A DNA stretch of 64,000 nucleotides, from positions 673,332-737,331 of the forward strand of contig NZ_SJOM01000007.1 in assembly GCF_004762045.1 (NCBI RefSeq). The letters are read 5' to 3'. The notes under the pieces were generated by a model. It did no database searches and was not told the DNA's origin. It saw only the letters and a list, made by a program, of their open reading frames with translations. Source of the stretch: Mycobacterium sp. DL99. GTDB taxonomy: Bacteria > Actinomycetota > Actinomycetes > Mycobacteriales > Mycobacteriaceae. Within the stretch, counting starts at the first letter, position 1, and each line of letters opens with the position of its first letter. Below are positions 36,948-45,248 of the stretch, piece by piece. A program made the translations under genes and the position numbers.

Positions 36948-37667
36948 ATGCCGACTGCCACCGAACCTGCTGTGGTCAGCGGTTATGAGGCCCGCTGGGA
37001 GCAGCACAACACCGAGCGGCGCGCCCAGATCCTGCAGGCGGCGGTCGCCTTGATCGAGGAGAATCCACCGGGCGCCGAGATCTCCATGGTGCGTATCGCG
37101 GACCGCGCCGGGGTGGCGAAGTCGGTGGTGTACCGCCAATTCGCCGGCAAGGACGAGCTCGAGCGACGGGTCCGGTCCTATGTGTTCGACGATTTCGCGG
37201 CGGTGCTCGACACCAACCTCGACGTGTCCTACGGCTCGCTGCGCGAGATCCTGACCCGCACCGTGGCGGCGGTGGCGGATTGGATGCTCGATCACCCGCG
37301 CCTCGACGAGTTCGTCCGGCGCGGGCCGACATTCGACAGCGACGGCTCGCTGGACGCGATGAGCGAGCTCAAGCTCCGCATGACCAGGCAGTCCGAGGGG
37401 ATCATCGCCACGATCGCCCAGACCATCGGGGTGGATGACATCGCGTTCAAAACGGTCCCGTTCGCGGTGGTGACGATGGTGGAGGCCACCGTGTCGGCGT
37501 GGATCCGCGGTGCGGCGCCGGAGCGGTCATGCGAAGAGATCGTGACGCACCTGGCCGATTTCGCCTGGTATGTCCTGGACGGCGCGGCCCGCGCGAGCGG
37601 GCTGGAGATCAACCGCGACGACGAGTTCACCGCGGTGATCGCCGCGCTGATGAACCGTCAGAGCTAA
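36948..37667 (+). CDS. TetR-family transcriptional regulator
   Basis: Regulator of 239 aa. N-terminal TetR domain with 'ERRAQILQAAVALIEENPPG' and recognition region 'RIADRAGVAKSVVYRQFAGK' (about residues 48-67). ATG 36948 follows a strong GGGTGGAGG site. Divergent from the sulfatase-stf0-cysD-cysNC cluster, so it is the natural candidate to control it; the ligand is unknown. Its TAA overlaps the TAG of the convergent next gene by 4 bp (37664-37667). Confidence 0.85.
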   Translation: MPTATEPAVVSGYEARWEQHNTERRAQILQAAVALIEENPPGAEISMVRIADRAGVAKSVVYRQFAGKDELERRVRSYVFDDFAAVLDTNLDVSYGSLREILTRTVAAVADWMLDHPRLDEFVRRGPTFDSDGSLDAMSELKLRMTRQSEGIIATIAQTIGVDDIAFKTVPFAVVTMVEATVSAWIRGAAPERSCEEIVTHLADFAWYVLDGAARASGLEINRDDEFTAVIAALMNRQS

Positions 37668-38146
37668 GGGTGGTACGGCACCCCGACCGCGCGGAAAACG
37701 TATTCCGGCCCGACGTCGAAGGCCAGGGACCGGCGGGGCAGCTGCGTCAGGACTTCGTCCGGTATCGCGGTCTTGAAGTGCAGCGACAATCGGCCGTGGC
37801 AGCGCCGGTCGATCTCGGCCACATCGGCCGTCAGGGTGAGCCCGGTCGGGTCAAGTTCGGCGTGCATCGCACCGACCTGCGGCGCCGACCACGGTTGGTC
37901 GATGCTGCGGCCGGCAAGCTTGGGCAGGGTGGACATGGTGGCCAGCGCGCGGTAGTTGGTCAGAGCCAGCGCACCGGCATAGCTGGCGACGCTGCCCGCC
38001 GATCGCAGGCCCGGGATCGTTCCGGTGAAGCGCCTGGTCACCGGGACGTATTCGGCGAGAAAGAGGATGCCTTCGGCTTCGGCTTCGGCCCGCAGACCCT
38101 CCGGAAGAGCGCCGATGTGCATCAGCTTTCGCAGGATCAGTGCCAT
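37664..38146 (-). CDS. Conserved hypothetical protein (Rv0307c-like)
   Basis: Protein of 160 aa with no motif I recognise. ATG 38146 gives the same length as Rv0307c (160 aa, from memory). Conserved-looking segments are 'ALILRKLMHIGALPEGL', 'YVPVTRRFTGTIPGLRSAGS' and a C-terminal beta-rich part 'RLSLHFKTAIPDEVLTQLP'. No signal peptide or membrane helix. It converges on the TetR gene with a 4-bp overlap and is divergent from the PAP2 gene. Confidence 0.75.
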   Translation of the reverse strand: MALILRKLMHIGALPEGLRAEAEAEGILFLAEYVPVTRRFTGTIPGLRSAGSVASYAGALALTNYRALATMSTLPKLAGRSIDQPWSAPQVGAMHAELDPTGLTLTADVAEIDRRCHGRLSLHFKTAIPDEVLTQLPRRSLAFDVGPEYVFRAVGVPYHP

Positions 38147-38204
38147 GTGTTCGACGGTAGCGCGCAAACATGGCAAATCGGTTGGAGCTGGTAGAGATGA
38201 TCTG

Positions 38205-38879
38205 GTGAAAACCGGGGCCAGGTGGCTGATCGTGAGCGCGGTAGTGGCCGTCGCGGTGTATGCGGCGCTGTGGGTCGGCTACGCGATGCAGTGGACGTGG
38301 CTGGCCGACCTGGACGACGCCGGGCTGGCCGGCCCGTACCGGTACGGCGCGGCGCACCCGGGCTGGGTGACGGCCTGGAACGTGTTCTGCACGGTGCTCG
38401 GGCCCTTCGCGTTCCGGTTGCTGGCGCTGGTGATGATCGTCTTTGCGCTGCGGCGACGACAACGGCGTATCGCGCTGTTCCTGTTCTTGACCGTTGAGGT
38501 CAGCGCGGTGACGACCGAGGTGGCCAAGTTTCTGGCGGATCGTCCGCGCCCGGCCACCGCGCTGGTCCACGCGCTCTCGACCTCGTTCCCGTCTGGGCAC
38601 GCGCTGGGCGTGATGGTCTCGGTGCTGGCCCTGTCGGTTCTTGCCTGGCCGACGCTTCGCCCGTGGCTGCGGGGCTGGTGGGTGGCGGCCGGGGTGCTCG
38701 TGGTCGTCGCCATCGGGGTGGGGCGGGTCGTGCTCAATGTCCACCACCCCTCCGATGTGATGGCCGGCTGGGCACTGGGCTACGCCTGGTTCGTGGCGGT
38801 CTACCTGCTGTGCCCGCCGTATCCGGCAGTCGTCACGGCAGCGGACGAAACACCGGCAGCGCCCGGTACCGCACCGTGA
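38205..38879 (+). CDS. PAP2-superfamily membrane phosphatase (Rv0308-like)
   Basis: Integral-membrane phosphatase of 224 aa, probably acting on lipid phosphates or pyrophosphates at the outer face of the membrane. The three PAP2 motifs are visible: 'KFLADRPRP', 'FPSGHALG' and 'GRVVLNVHHPSDVMAG', where Gly replaces the usual Ser before Arg. About five to six membrane helices. GTG 38205 start; the longer open frame is a shadow. Its 3' end overlaps the convergent PAP2/lipid-kinase gene by 47 bp. Confidence 0.85.
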   Translation: MKTGARWLIVSAVVAVAVYAALWVGYAMQWTWLADLDDAGLAGPYRYGAAHPGWVTAWNVFCTVLGPFAFRLLALVMIVFALRRRQRRIALFLFLTVEVSAVTTEVAKFLADRPRPATALVHALSTSFPSGHALGVMVSVLALSVLAWPTLRPWLRGWWVAAGVLVVVAIGVGRVVLNVHHPSDVMAGWALGYAWFVAVYLLCPPYPAVVTAADETPAAPGTAP

Positions 38880-40296
38880 AGCTGGCCTCGCTGAGCGCCT
38901 CGCCGACCTCGCCGTCGTGGGCCACGGTGGTGGGGCCGTCGACCGCGGTGAACCGGAACTGCGGCACCTGTAGTTCGTGATACAGCGGGCTGCGTTCCAG
39001 CCGGCCGAGTGCCACGGCCGTCGCGATGCGCAGCCGGCTGAAGCGCCGCCCGGTCTCCAGGATGCGCACGTCGATCAGTCCGTCGTCCAGGCGCGGGCGT
39101 TGTGACGGGGCGAATCCGGACGGGAAGTACGTCGAGTTGCCCAGGAAGAACAACTCGGTCTCAAGGGTCTTGTTGTCATAGCTGATGCGGACCGGGGCTT
39201 CCCGGCGCAGCGTGAGGTACAGCGCGTACATCCCGGCCAAGCGCTTGCCCATCCGGTGCTCGAGCCTCTCCCGGGTGCGCACGTACTTCGGGTAGGCGCC
39301 GATGCTGGCGGTGTTGATCACCATGCGTTCCTCATTGAGGCAGACCAGGTCGACGTAGGCTGCGGAGCCTTCGGTGATCGCCTTGACGGTCTGGGCCACC
39401 GAATCGCAGCCGATGTCCTTGGCGAAGTGGTTGAACGTCCCGCCGGGGAACACCGCAAGCGGAACACCCGCGTCGACGGCGATGCCTGCCGCGCCTGCCA
39501 CCGTCCCGTCGCCGCCGCCCACGGCGAGCACATCGGTACGGGCGGCCGTCTCCCGCAGCACCGCCTCGATGTCGTCGTCATCGCCGAGTTCGATGATTTC
39601 GGTGCGCGGCAAGGCTTTTCGGACGTCGTCGATGATTCGCGCGCCGGTCCCGTCGCCGGAGGCCGGGTTGATCACCAGGGTGACGCCTGCGCCGTCCGGC
39701 CGCGGCTCGGTGGGGAACCGCAGCGGATCGGACTTCGGCAGGGTGGCGGCGGGGATGGTGGGGACGACGCGGGCGCCGAGGACCGCGATCGCGGCGCCGA
39801 TGCCGAATCCGGCGAACACGTCACCGGGATAGTGCGCGCCGGTGGCGACCCGGGACAACCCGACCAGGCCGGCTAGCAGCGCCAACGGCAAGCCGGCCGC
39901 CGGGGACTCCAGGCCGACCCCCACCGCGAAGGCCGCGGCGCTCGCAGAGTGGCCCGACGGCAGCGAATGCGATGTCGGCATGCGTCGGATCCGCCGCGCC
40001 ACCGGGATCAGGCGGTGATCCGGCCGGGGCCGCCGCCAGATCCGCTTGGCCACCTGATTGGTCACCAGGCTGGTGACGGCCAGGCTGACCACGCCGCGCG
40101 CAGCGCCGCGCCGCACCGAGGTGCTGCCCAGCGCACCCATCGCCGCCGCGATGGCGAACCACAGCTTGGAATGGTCTGCTGCCCTGGTCAGCCCGGGCAT
40201 CACGGAGTCCAGTAGCGGGCTCGGTGACTCGGCCACAGCCTCGAAGACCTCCCGGTCCAAGGTGCCCAGTCCCTTGCCGATCGCGCGCACGTCCAT
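38833..40296 (-). CDS. PAP2 phosphatase fused to diacylglycerol-kinase-type lipid kinase
   Basis: Bifunctional protein of 487 aa. The N-terminal PAP2 domain (about 1-185) has 'KRIWRRPRP', 'LPSGHSASAA' and 'LSRVATGAHYPGDVFAG'. The C-terminal YegS/DAGK catalytic domain (about 205-487) has 'VTLVINPASGDGTG', 'VLAVGGGDGTVAGAAG' (nucleotide loop) and 'VFPGGTFNHFAKDIG'. One half would remove and the other add lipid phosphate, so a lipid-carrier recycling role is likely (inference). ATG 40296 start; the longer open frame upstream is a shadow. Confidence 0.87.
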   Translation of the reverse strand: MDVRAIGKGLGTLDREVFEAVAESPSPLLDSVMPGLTRAADHSKLWFAIAAAMGALGSTSVRRGAARGVVSLAVTSLVTNQVAKRIWRRPRPDHRLIPVARRIRRMPTSHSLPSGHSASAAAFAVGVGLESPAAGLPLALLAGLVGLSRVATGAHYPGDVFAGFGIGAAIAVLGARVVPTIPAATLPKSDPLRFPTEPRPDGAGVTLVINPASGDGTGARIIDDVRKALPRTEIIELGDDDDIEAVLRETAARTDVLAVGGGDGTVAGAAGIAVDAGVPLAVFPGGTFNHFAKDIGCDSVAQTVKAITEGSAAYVDLVCLNEERMVINTASIGAYPKYVRTRERLEHRMGKRLAGMYALYLTLRREAPVRISYDNKTLETELFFLGNSTYFPSGFAPSQRPRLDDGLIDVRILETGRRFSRLRIATAVALGRLERSPLYHELQVPQFRFTAVDGPTTVAHDGEVGEALSEASFTVRYRALPVFRPLP

Positions 40297-40374
40297 GGCG
40301 CCAACGTAACCGTCGCGACCGGATCGTGCTCCAAGCTTTATCCGGCCGAGAGCCACGGCTACGACGATGGACGG

Positions 40375-41028
40375 ATGCGCCGACTGCTCGCCCTGCTGTG
40401 TGCCGGGGTGCTGGCACTGGCATGCGCGCCCACCGCGGGTGCCGTCGACCCACCCTGGTTCGCCCCCTCGGTCGGCAACGCCACCCAGGTGATTTCGGTT
40501 GTCGGCGTGGGTGGTTCGAAGGCCAAGATGGATGTCTGGCAACGGGGGCCCGCAGGATGGCAGCCGATCGGTGCCGGGATACCGGCCAACATCGGCGCCA
40601 ATGGAATGGCCCCGCAGACTCATGACGGTGAAATGAAGACGCCCATGGGCATTTTCACCCTCGACTTCGCGTTCGGTACCGCACCCAATCCCGGCGGGGG
40701 CCTGCAGTACGTGCAAGTCACGCCCGACCATTGGTGGGACGGCGACATGAAGAGCCCGACCTACAACACCATGCAGGTGTGCCAGAAGGCGCAGTGCCCG
40801 TTCAACACCGACCCGAGCAGCGGGACCGAGAACCTGGACATCACGGCCTACAAGCACGCCGTGGTGATGGGCGTCAACAAGGCCAGGGTGCCCGGCAACG
40901 GTGGCGCGTTCTTCGTGCACACCACCGATGGCGGGCCCACGGCCGGCTGCGTCGCGATCGACGACGCCACCTTGGTGAAGATCATGCAGTGGCTACGGCC
41001 CGGCGCCGTGATCGCCGTCGCAAAGTAG
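40375..41028 (+). CDS. Exported L,D-transpeptidase-like protein (Rv0309-like)
   Basis: Protein of 217 aa with an N-terminal signal peptide (about 1-23, 'LLALLCAGVLALACAPTAGA'). The C-terminal YkuD-type catalytic motif is 'VHTTDGGPTAGCVAID' with H182 and C192. The central 'HDGEMKTPMGIFTLDFAFG' is also typical. Predicted to act on peptidoglycan in the periplasm, though some of this subgroup have unproven activity. Divergent from the PAP2/lipid-kinase gene (78 bp) and convergent with the next gene (4-bp gap). Confidence 0.85.
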   Translation: MRRLLALLCAGVLALACAPTAGAVDPPWFAPSVGNATQVISVVGVGGSKAKMDVWQRGPAGWQPIGAGIPANIGANGMAPQTHDGEMKTPMGIFTLDFAFGTAPNPGGGLQYVQVTPDHWWDGDMKSPTYNTMQVCQKAQCPFNTDPSSGTENLDITAYKHAVVMGVNKARVPGNGGAFFVHTTDGGPTAGCVAIDDATLVKIMQWLRPGAVIAVAK

Positions 41029-41032
41029 CGCG

Positions 41033-41500
41033 TCAAATGTTAAGGGCGGTACCGGGTTCCAGCTTGAAGTTCAGCCCCTCCAACGACAGCGTGGCGTCGT
41101 AGGTGCGGTCGTAGCCGGTGGCGCTGATCTTCCAGCCGTCGGCCGTACGGCGGTAGCGGTCGTGATAGAACGCCGAGCCGAACAACATGAAGTTCACGCT
41201 GGGGACGATCACGCGGTCTTGCAGGTACCAGGTGGCGGTGGCCTCGTCACCGTTCACCTCGATCTCCGGGTGCGCGACGCGATGCTCGGTGATGACCTCC
41301 GGGCCCAGCGAGCTCTTCATGTATTCGACCAGCGAGTCGCGGTCGGTGAAGTGCAGCGTCTTGCCCATGGACTGCCCGTAGTCGCCGGCGATGTCCTCGG
41401 TGAGGGTGTCGGCGAACTCGTCCCAGTGCTTGGTATCGAGGGCCCTCAGGTACCGGTATTTGACTTGCTTGATGTCGTCGATGTCACCCATGCCCGACAT
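41033..41500 (-). CDS. SnoaL/NTF2-like protein (Rv0310c-like)
   Basis: Protein of 155 aa with an NTF2/SnoaL-like alpha-beta cone: 'IKQVKYRYLRALDTKHWDEF', 'FTDRDSLVEYMKSSLGPEV', 'TEHRVAHPEIEVNGDEATAT' and 'HDRYRRTADGWKISATGYDR'. Members are often small isomerases, cyclases or dehydratases. ATG 41500 is used; ATG 41491 is possible, and neither has a clear ribosome site. Rv0310c lies in the same place after Rv0309 (from memory). Function not known. Confidence 0.8.
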   Translation of the reverse strand: MSGMGDIDDIKQVKYRYLRALDTKHWDEFADTLTEDIAGDYGQSMGKTLHFTDRDSLVEYMKSSLGPEVITEHRVAHPEIEVNGDEATATWYLQDRVIVPSVNFMLFGSAFYHDRYRRTADGWKISATGYDRTYDATLSLEGLNFKLEPGTALNI

Positions 41501-41793
41501 TGGAGCACACCACGGGCAGGCGCAATAGCCTCTGTGACCACTGTGGTGAACGTGCAGGCCTTCGCGGCGGAACCACGGCGTTCGGCTCGAGAAGCGGCAC
41601 GTTCGCCGCAGTGGCTGAAACCGTTTGCCAACGTGGCGATTTGATCTTCGTCCAGGGTGACCATTGCTATTCCTGTGTGACGCATTAGCGTTGCTGGGGC
41701 GGTCAAAAGCGCACCGGCCGAACATGCCTGGCCGCGCAGGCGCGGAGTGTCGGAAGGCTCCGGGGCTGCACTGCGGCTATCGTGACGAGCGTT
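41501..41793. other. Divergent intergenic region without a supported gene
   Basis: 293 bp between the SnoaL-like gene and the Hsp70-like gene. Small open frames on both strands lack ribosome sites, codon bias and recognisable products. It should hold the two divergent promoters, but I see no convincing -10/-35 pair or operator. Confidence 0.5.
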
Positions 41794-43653
41794 ATGAGCG
41801 GCCCGTTGGGGTTGTCGATCGGGACCACCAACTTGGTTGCGGCGCGTGTCGGCAATCAACCTGTCAGCCGGCGTTCGGTGTTGACCTTGTCGACCGACCG
41901 GACGCCGCAAGTCGGCATGCCCGAATCCGGTTCCGGCGTCACCCTGAGCGGCTTTGTCGAGCGGGTCGGCGATCCGGTGCCCCTCGTGGCGCCCGACGGT
42001 GCGTCCTATCCCGCCGACACTCTGCTGGTCGAGGCCCTCGATGCGATGGTGGAACTCGCGGGTGGACCATCCGATCAGTTGGCCATCGCCGTGCCCGCGC
42101 ACTGGGGTGCACCCACGATGCGTGCCCTGCGCAATGCGCTGCGCACCAACCCCAGCTTCTCCCGCGACGGCCGGCCGCCCCGGCTCGTCCCCGACGCCGT
42201 CGCCTCACTGGCCGCACTGCGGGCCAACCCGGGCCTGCCGCCCAACGGCGTGGTGGCACTGCTGGATTTCGGTGGCGGCGGCACCAGCATCACGCTGGCC
42301 GACGCCGCGTCGGCGTTCGAGCCGATCGACGAGACCACCCGCTATCCCGATTTCTCCGGTGATCAGATCGACCAGGCGTTGCTGACGCACGTGCTTGACG
42401 GGGTCGCTCAGGCCGGCGGCATCGATCCGGCCGGCACCGCGGCGGTCGGGTCGTTGGCTCGGCTGCGTGAGGAATGCCGTCAGGCCAAAGAACGGCTGTC
42501 GGCCGACACCGCGACCGATCTGGTGGTGGAACTGCCCGGCTATTCCGCCACCGTGCGGGTGACCCGCACCGAACTCGAGTCGTTGATGCAGGCTCCGCTT
42601 GCCGGCGTGTTGGACGCGCTCGAAAAAGCGTTGGAGCGCAACGGGATCAGTTGGCCGGCTGTCTCAGCAGTGGTGACCATCGGCGGCGGTGCGAGCATTC
42701 CGCTGGTCACTCAACAACTTTCGGAACACTCGCAGGCCGTGGTGGTGACCACTCCGCAGCCCGCGCTGGACGCGGCGATCGGTGCTGCCTTGTCCGCCGC
42801 CTACCTCGCCGAGGCCGATGCGCAAACGGGTATGGCGCCGACCCTGGGGGTGGCGGCCGCGGTGCCGACGGCCGGAATCCCTCCCGCCGCACAGGGTTCT
42901 GAAGGTTCATCGACGTTCCGGGCGCTGGCGTGGTCTGAAGATGATGCGGACGACGACGTGGTGCCCTACACCGGACCCGACCTCGTGGATTCCTACGGCA
43001 GCGAGACCGCGGCGCGGCCGGCCGTGCAGTACGTCCCGCCGACCGGTCCGATCGAGCAGCCGCGCGGCGGATGGGAGCGGTTGCCGCTGACGGTTTTCGC
43101 CGTGGCCGCCGCTCTGGTCCTCGTCGCCATCGGCGGGGTGACGTATGCATTGACCAGCGCGACGGGCAGCGCCCCGAGTTCAGAGGTCAAGCCGCCCGAG
43201 TCCAAGCCGTTGCCTCCGCAGGAGGTGGCCCCCAGCCCGGTCGAGGCCCCACCGCCGGCCCCGGTCGAGCCGCCACCGGCCCCTGAGCCCGTGACCCAGG
43301 CGCCTCCGCCGGTCACGGTGACCCAAGCACCGCCGCCACCGGTGACCGAGACGCGTGTCGTCACGCAGACGACCACGCCGCCACCCGTCACGACCACCAC
43401 CACGACGACGCCGACCACCACAACAACCACAACGCCGCCGACGACTACCACGACGACGCCGACCACAACCACCACGACGACGAACCCGATGACGACGACG
43501 TACGTCACCGTGCCGTTCGTCCCGGTGCCGATTCCGATCCAGGTGCCGAACCGGGGTGAGACGCAGCAGCCTCAGCCCCAGTACCCGTACCAGCAGCAAC
43601 CCCAGTACCCGTACCAGCAGCAGCCGCAGTATCCGTTCCAGCCTTTCCAGTGA
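41794..43653 (+). CDS. Hsp70-like ATPase domain protein with Pro/Thr-rich tail (Rv0312-like)
   Basis: Protein of 619 aa, matching Rv0312 (620 aa, from memory). The N-terminal part (about 1-350) is an actin/Hsp70-type ATPase fold with 'LGLSIGTTNLVAARVG', 'ALLDFGGGGTSITLADAAS' and 'VVTIGGGASIPLVTQQL'. One transmembrane helix (about 432-452) follows. The outside part is Pro/Glu-rich, then a long Thr run with Pro, and three Pro-Gln-Tyr-Pro-rich repeats at the end. The tail looks like an O-mannosylated cell-wall-spanning stalk (inference). ATG 41794 preferred over GTG 41782. Confidence 0.85.
   Translation: MSGPLGLSIGTTNLVAARVGNQPVSRRSVLTLSTDRTPQVGMPESGSGVTLSGFVERVGDPVPLVAPDGASYPADTLLVEALDAMVELAGGPSDQLAIAVPAHWGAPTMRALRNALRTNPSFSRDGRPPRLVPDAVASLAALRANPGLPPNGVVALLDFGGGGTSITLADAASAFEPIDETTRYPDFSGDQIDQALLTHVLDGVAQAGGIDPAGTAAVGSLARLREECRQAKERLSADTATDLVVELPGYSATVRVTRTELESLMQAPLAGVLDALEKALERNGISWPAVSAVVTIGGGASIPLVTQQLSEHSQAVVVTTPQPALDAAIGAALSAAYLAEADAQTGMAPTLGVAAAVPTAGIPPAAQGSEGSSTFRALAWSEDDADDDVVPYTGPDLVDSYGSETAARPAVQYVPPTGPIEQPRGGWERLPLTVFAVAAALVLVAIGGVTYALTSATGSAPSSEVKPPESKPLPPQEVAPSPVEAPPPAPVEPPPAPEPVTQAPPPVTVTQAPPPPVTETRVVTQTTTPPPVTTTTTTTPTTTTTTTPPTTTTTTPTTTTTTTNPMTTTYVTVPFVPVPIPIQVPNRGETQQPQPQYPYQQQPQYPYQQQPQYPFQPFQ
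43576..43647 (+). repeat. Three 24-bp tandem repeats at the 3' end of the Hsp70-like gene
   Basis: Units 43576-43599, 43600-43623 and 43624-43647 encode PQYPYQQQ, PQYPYQQQ and PQYPFQPF. The first two differ at one base. Upstream, about 43380-43500 is a low-complexity acc/acg/aca run encoding mostly Thr. Such tracts can change copy number by slippage. Confidence 0.85.
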
Positions 43654-43702
43654 CGAAATACGCTTGAGCGGGCTACCTTTCGATCAACAATCGGGAGGCA
43701 CT

Positions 43703-44146
43703 GTGAACCGCATCCATGCTGTCGTCGTCGGAGCCGTCATCGCCACATGTGTGTCGGCCGCACCCGCCGCCGCCACCCCCGCTGAAGGCGACGTGGTGCG
43801 CACCGATCTGGGCAAAGGCACCACCACCGCACCGATCTGGGTGGTCACCGCGGGCCAGCCCACCACGTTGTACGTGCAGAGCCTGCTGCTCAAACCCGGA
43901 GCCGGTAGCGGTTGGCACAGCCATCCCGGATGGGAGCAGTCGGTGATCAACGAGGGGGCCGTGGTGGTGCAGACCGCGGCTGATTGTGCACCCGTGGAGT
44001 ACACCGCCGGCCAGGCTGCCGTCATTCCCGCCGGGGTGGCGCACCGGGTGACCAATGAGGGCGCCGCCGATGCCGATGTCGTGGTGACCTACACCCTGCC
44101 CGCCGACGTTCCGGTGCGTGACGACGCGCCTGCAGTGTGTCCCTAG
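43703..44146 (+). CDS. Secreted cupin-domain protein
   Basis: Protein of 147 aa with a signal peptide (about 1-25, ending 'SAAPAAATP'). A cupin barrel follows, with 'LLLKPGAGSGWHSHPGWEQ' holding the two-His metal motif and 'AAVIPAGVAHRVTNEG' holding the third His. The GTG at 43703 has a GGGAGG site 6 nt upstream. Probably a small periplasmic metal-binding enzyme or sensor; no substrate can be inferred. 49 bp after the Hsp70-like gene. Confidence 0.82.
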   Translation: MNRIHAVVVGAVIATCVSAAPAAATPAEGDVVRTDLGKGTTTAPIWVVTAGQPTTLYVQSLLLKPGAGSGWHSHPGWEQSVINEGAVVVQTAADCAPVEYTAGQAAVIPAGVAHRVTNEGAADADVVVTYTLPADVPVRDDAPAVCP

Positions 44147-44224
44147 CTGCGGAAACGGGTGTGGCCCTGCGAAACTTTGGGCAGGGGTCAGATATCTGCG
44201 TAAGAGTTCGGTTAAAGTTCTGCT

Positions 44225-45112
44225 GTGCCTGAGATGGATCGTCGCAGTGTGATGTTCATGATGGGTCTGGGGGTGGCAGCGGCTGCATTGCCTGCCGGGA
44301 TGGCGAACGCCGACCCGGCTGTTGGTGATAACCCGCCGGCGCCTGCCCCTGGAGCGCCCACCCCGCCCGCTGCCGCCTCGGCGCAGCCGACCTTCCTGTT
44401 CCAGGATGAGTTCAACGGCCCGGCCGGCTCTCCGCCGGACCCGGCGTGGTGGCACCTGGTGCCCGAGCGCGAGATGATCAAGAATCCGGTCGAGTGGGAC
44501 AAGCCGTTCAATATGGGCCGCTACGTCACCGACACCGAGCATGCGTTCCAGGATGGCAAGGGCAACCTGGTGATCCGCGCGACGCGCGGCCCGGGCACCA
44601 CGATCCAGGAGAAGTACGCGAGCGCCAAGGTCGTCGGAAACTGGCGCGGCGGCATCGGCACCACCTGGGAGGCCCGGGTCAAGCTCAACTGCCTGACCGA
44701 CGGCGCCTGGCCCGCGTTTTGGCTTCTCAATGACGATCCCGTCCGCGGCGGCGAGGTTGACCTCGTCGAGTGGTACGGCAACCGGGACTGGCCGTCGGGC
44801 AGCACCGTGCACGCCCGCCTGGACGGTGAATCGTTCGCCACCGACCCGCACCCCATCGACAGCGGGTGGCACACCTGGCGGATGTCGTGGACGCCGACGG
44901 GCATGTACTTCTGGAAGGACTATGCCCCCGGCATGGAGCCCTTCTTCACGGTTCCGGCGAACTCGTTGGATGACTGGCCCTTCAATGACCCGGGCTACAC
45001 CCTGGTGCCGGTGTTCAACATCGCCATCGGCGGCTCGGGTGGCCGCGATCCGAGTGGCGGCAGCTACCCGGCCGAGATGCTGGTCGACTGGATCCGCGTC
45101 TTCCAGGGCTGA
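44225..45112 (+). CDS. Exported GH16 family beta-1,3-glucanase (Rv0315-like)
   Basis: Glycoside hydrolase of 295 aa. The N-terminus 'MDRRSVMFMMGLGVAAA' has a twin-arginine-like signal, followed by a Pro-rich linker and the GH16 jelly roll. The catalytic ExDxxE motif is 'GGEVDLVEWYG' (E177, D179, E182), with 'WPAFWLLND' before it. Rv0315 encodes a similar exported beta-1,3-glucanase. GTG 44225 start; ATG 44234 is an alternative that would place the RR closer to the start. Confidence 0.88.
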   Translation: MPEMDRRSVMFMMGLGVAAAALPAGMANADPAVGDNPPAPAPGAPTPPAAASAQPTFLFQDEFNGPAGSPPDPAWWHLVPEREMIKNPVEWDKPFNMGRYVTDTEHAFQDGKGNLVIRATRGPGTTIQEKYASAKVVGNWRGGIGTTWEARVKLNCLTDGAWPAFWLLNDDPVRGGEVDLVEWYGNRDWPSGSTVHARLDGESFATDPHPIDSGWHTWRMSWTPTGMYFWKDYAPGMEPFFTVPANSLDDWPFNDPGYTLVPVFNIAIGGSGGRDPSGGSYPAEMLVDWIRVFQG

Positions 45113-45124
45113 TTTTTCTTGCGA

Positions 45125-45171
45125 CGAAACTACGGGTTCTGGCGTATTTCACGTCAGAGCCCGTAGTTTCG
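45125..45171. terminator. 21-bp-arm hairpin after the glucanase gene
   Basis: Arms 45125-45145 and 45151-45171 pair over 21 bp with two mismatches (both G-T tolerant) and a 5-base loop. A T-run lies just before it. Same arm length as the 31.6-kb hairpins. Placed between convergent genes, it probably terminates the glucanase transcript. Confidence 0.7.
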
Positions 45172-45223
45172 GCGTTTGTGGCGCGCGGCTAGAAGCTCTC
45201 TTGACAGGGTGTCGCGCCAGAGT

Positions 45224-45242
45224 CCGTCAAAACTCTTGACGG
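45224..45242. terminator. Short hairpin downstream of the phn operon
   Basis: Arms ccgtcaa (45224-45230) and ttgacgg (45236-45242) form a perfect 7-bp stem with a 5-base loop, 7 bp beyond the dehydrogenase stop on the minus strand. A weak terminator candidate for the phn operon. Confidence 0.4.
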
Positions 45243-45248
45243 CGCCGG

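Noticed and set aside
41446..42102. Possible small gene on the minus strand, including 'MVTLDEDQIATLANGF'
   Set aside because: No ribosome site, unlike codon use, and its upper part is antisense to the Hsp70-like gene.
42993..43508. Val/Gly homopolymer frame on the minus strand
   Set aside because: Direct antisense reading of the Thr-rich acc/acg repeat; an artefact of composition.
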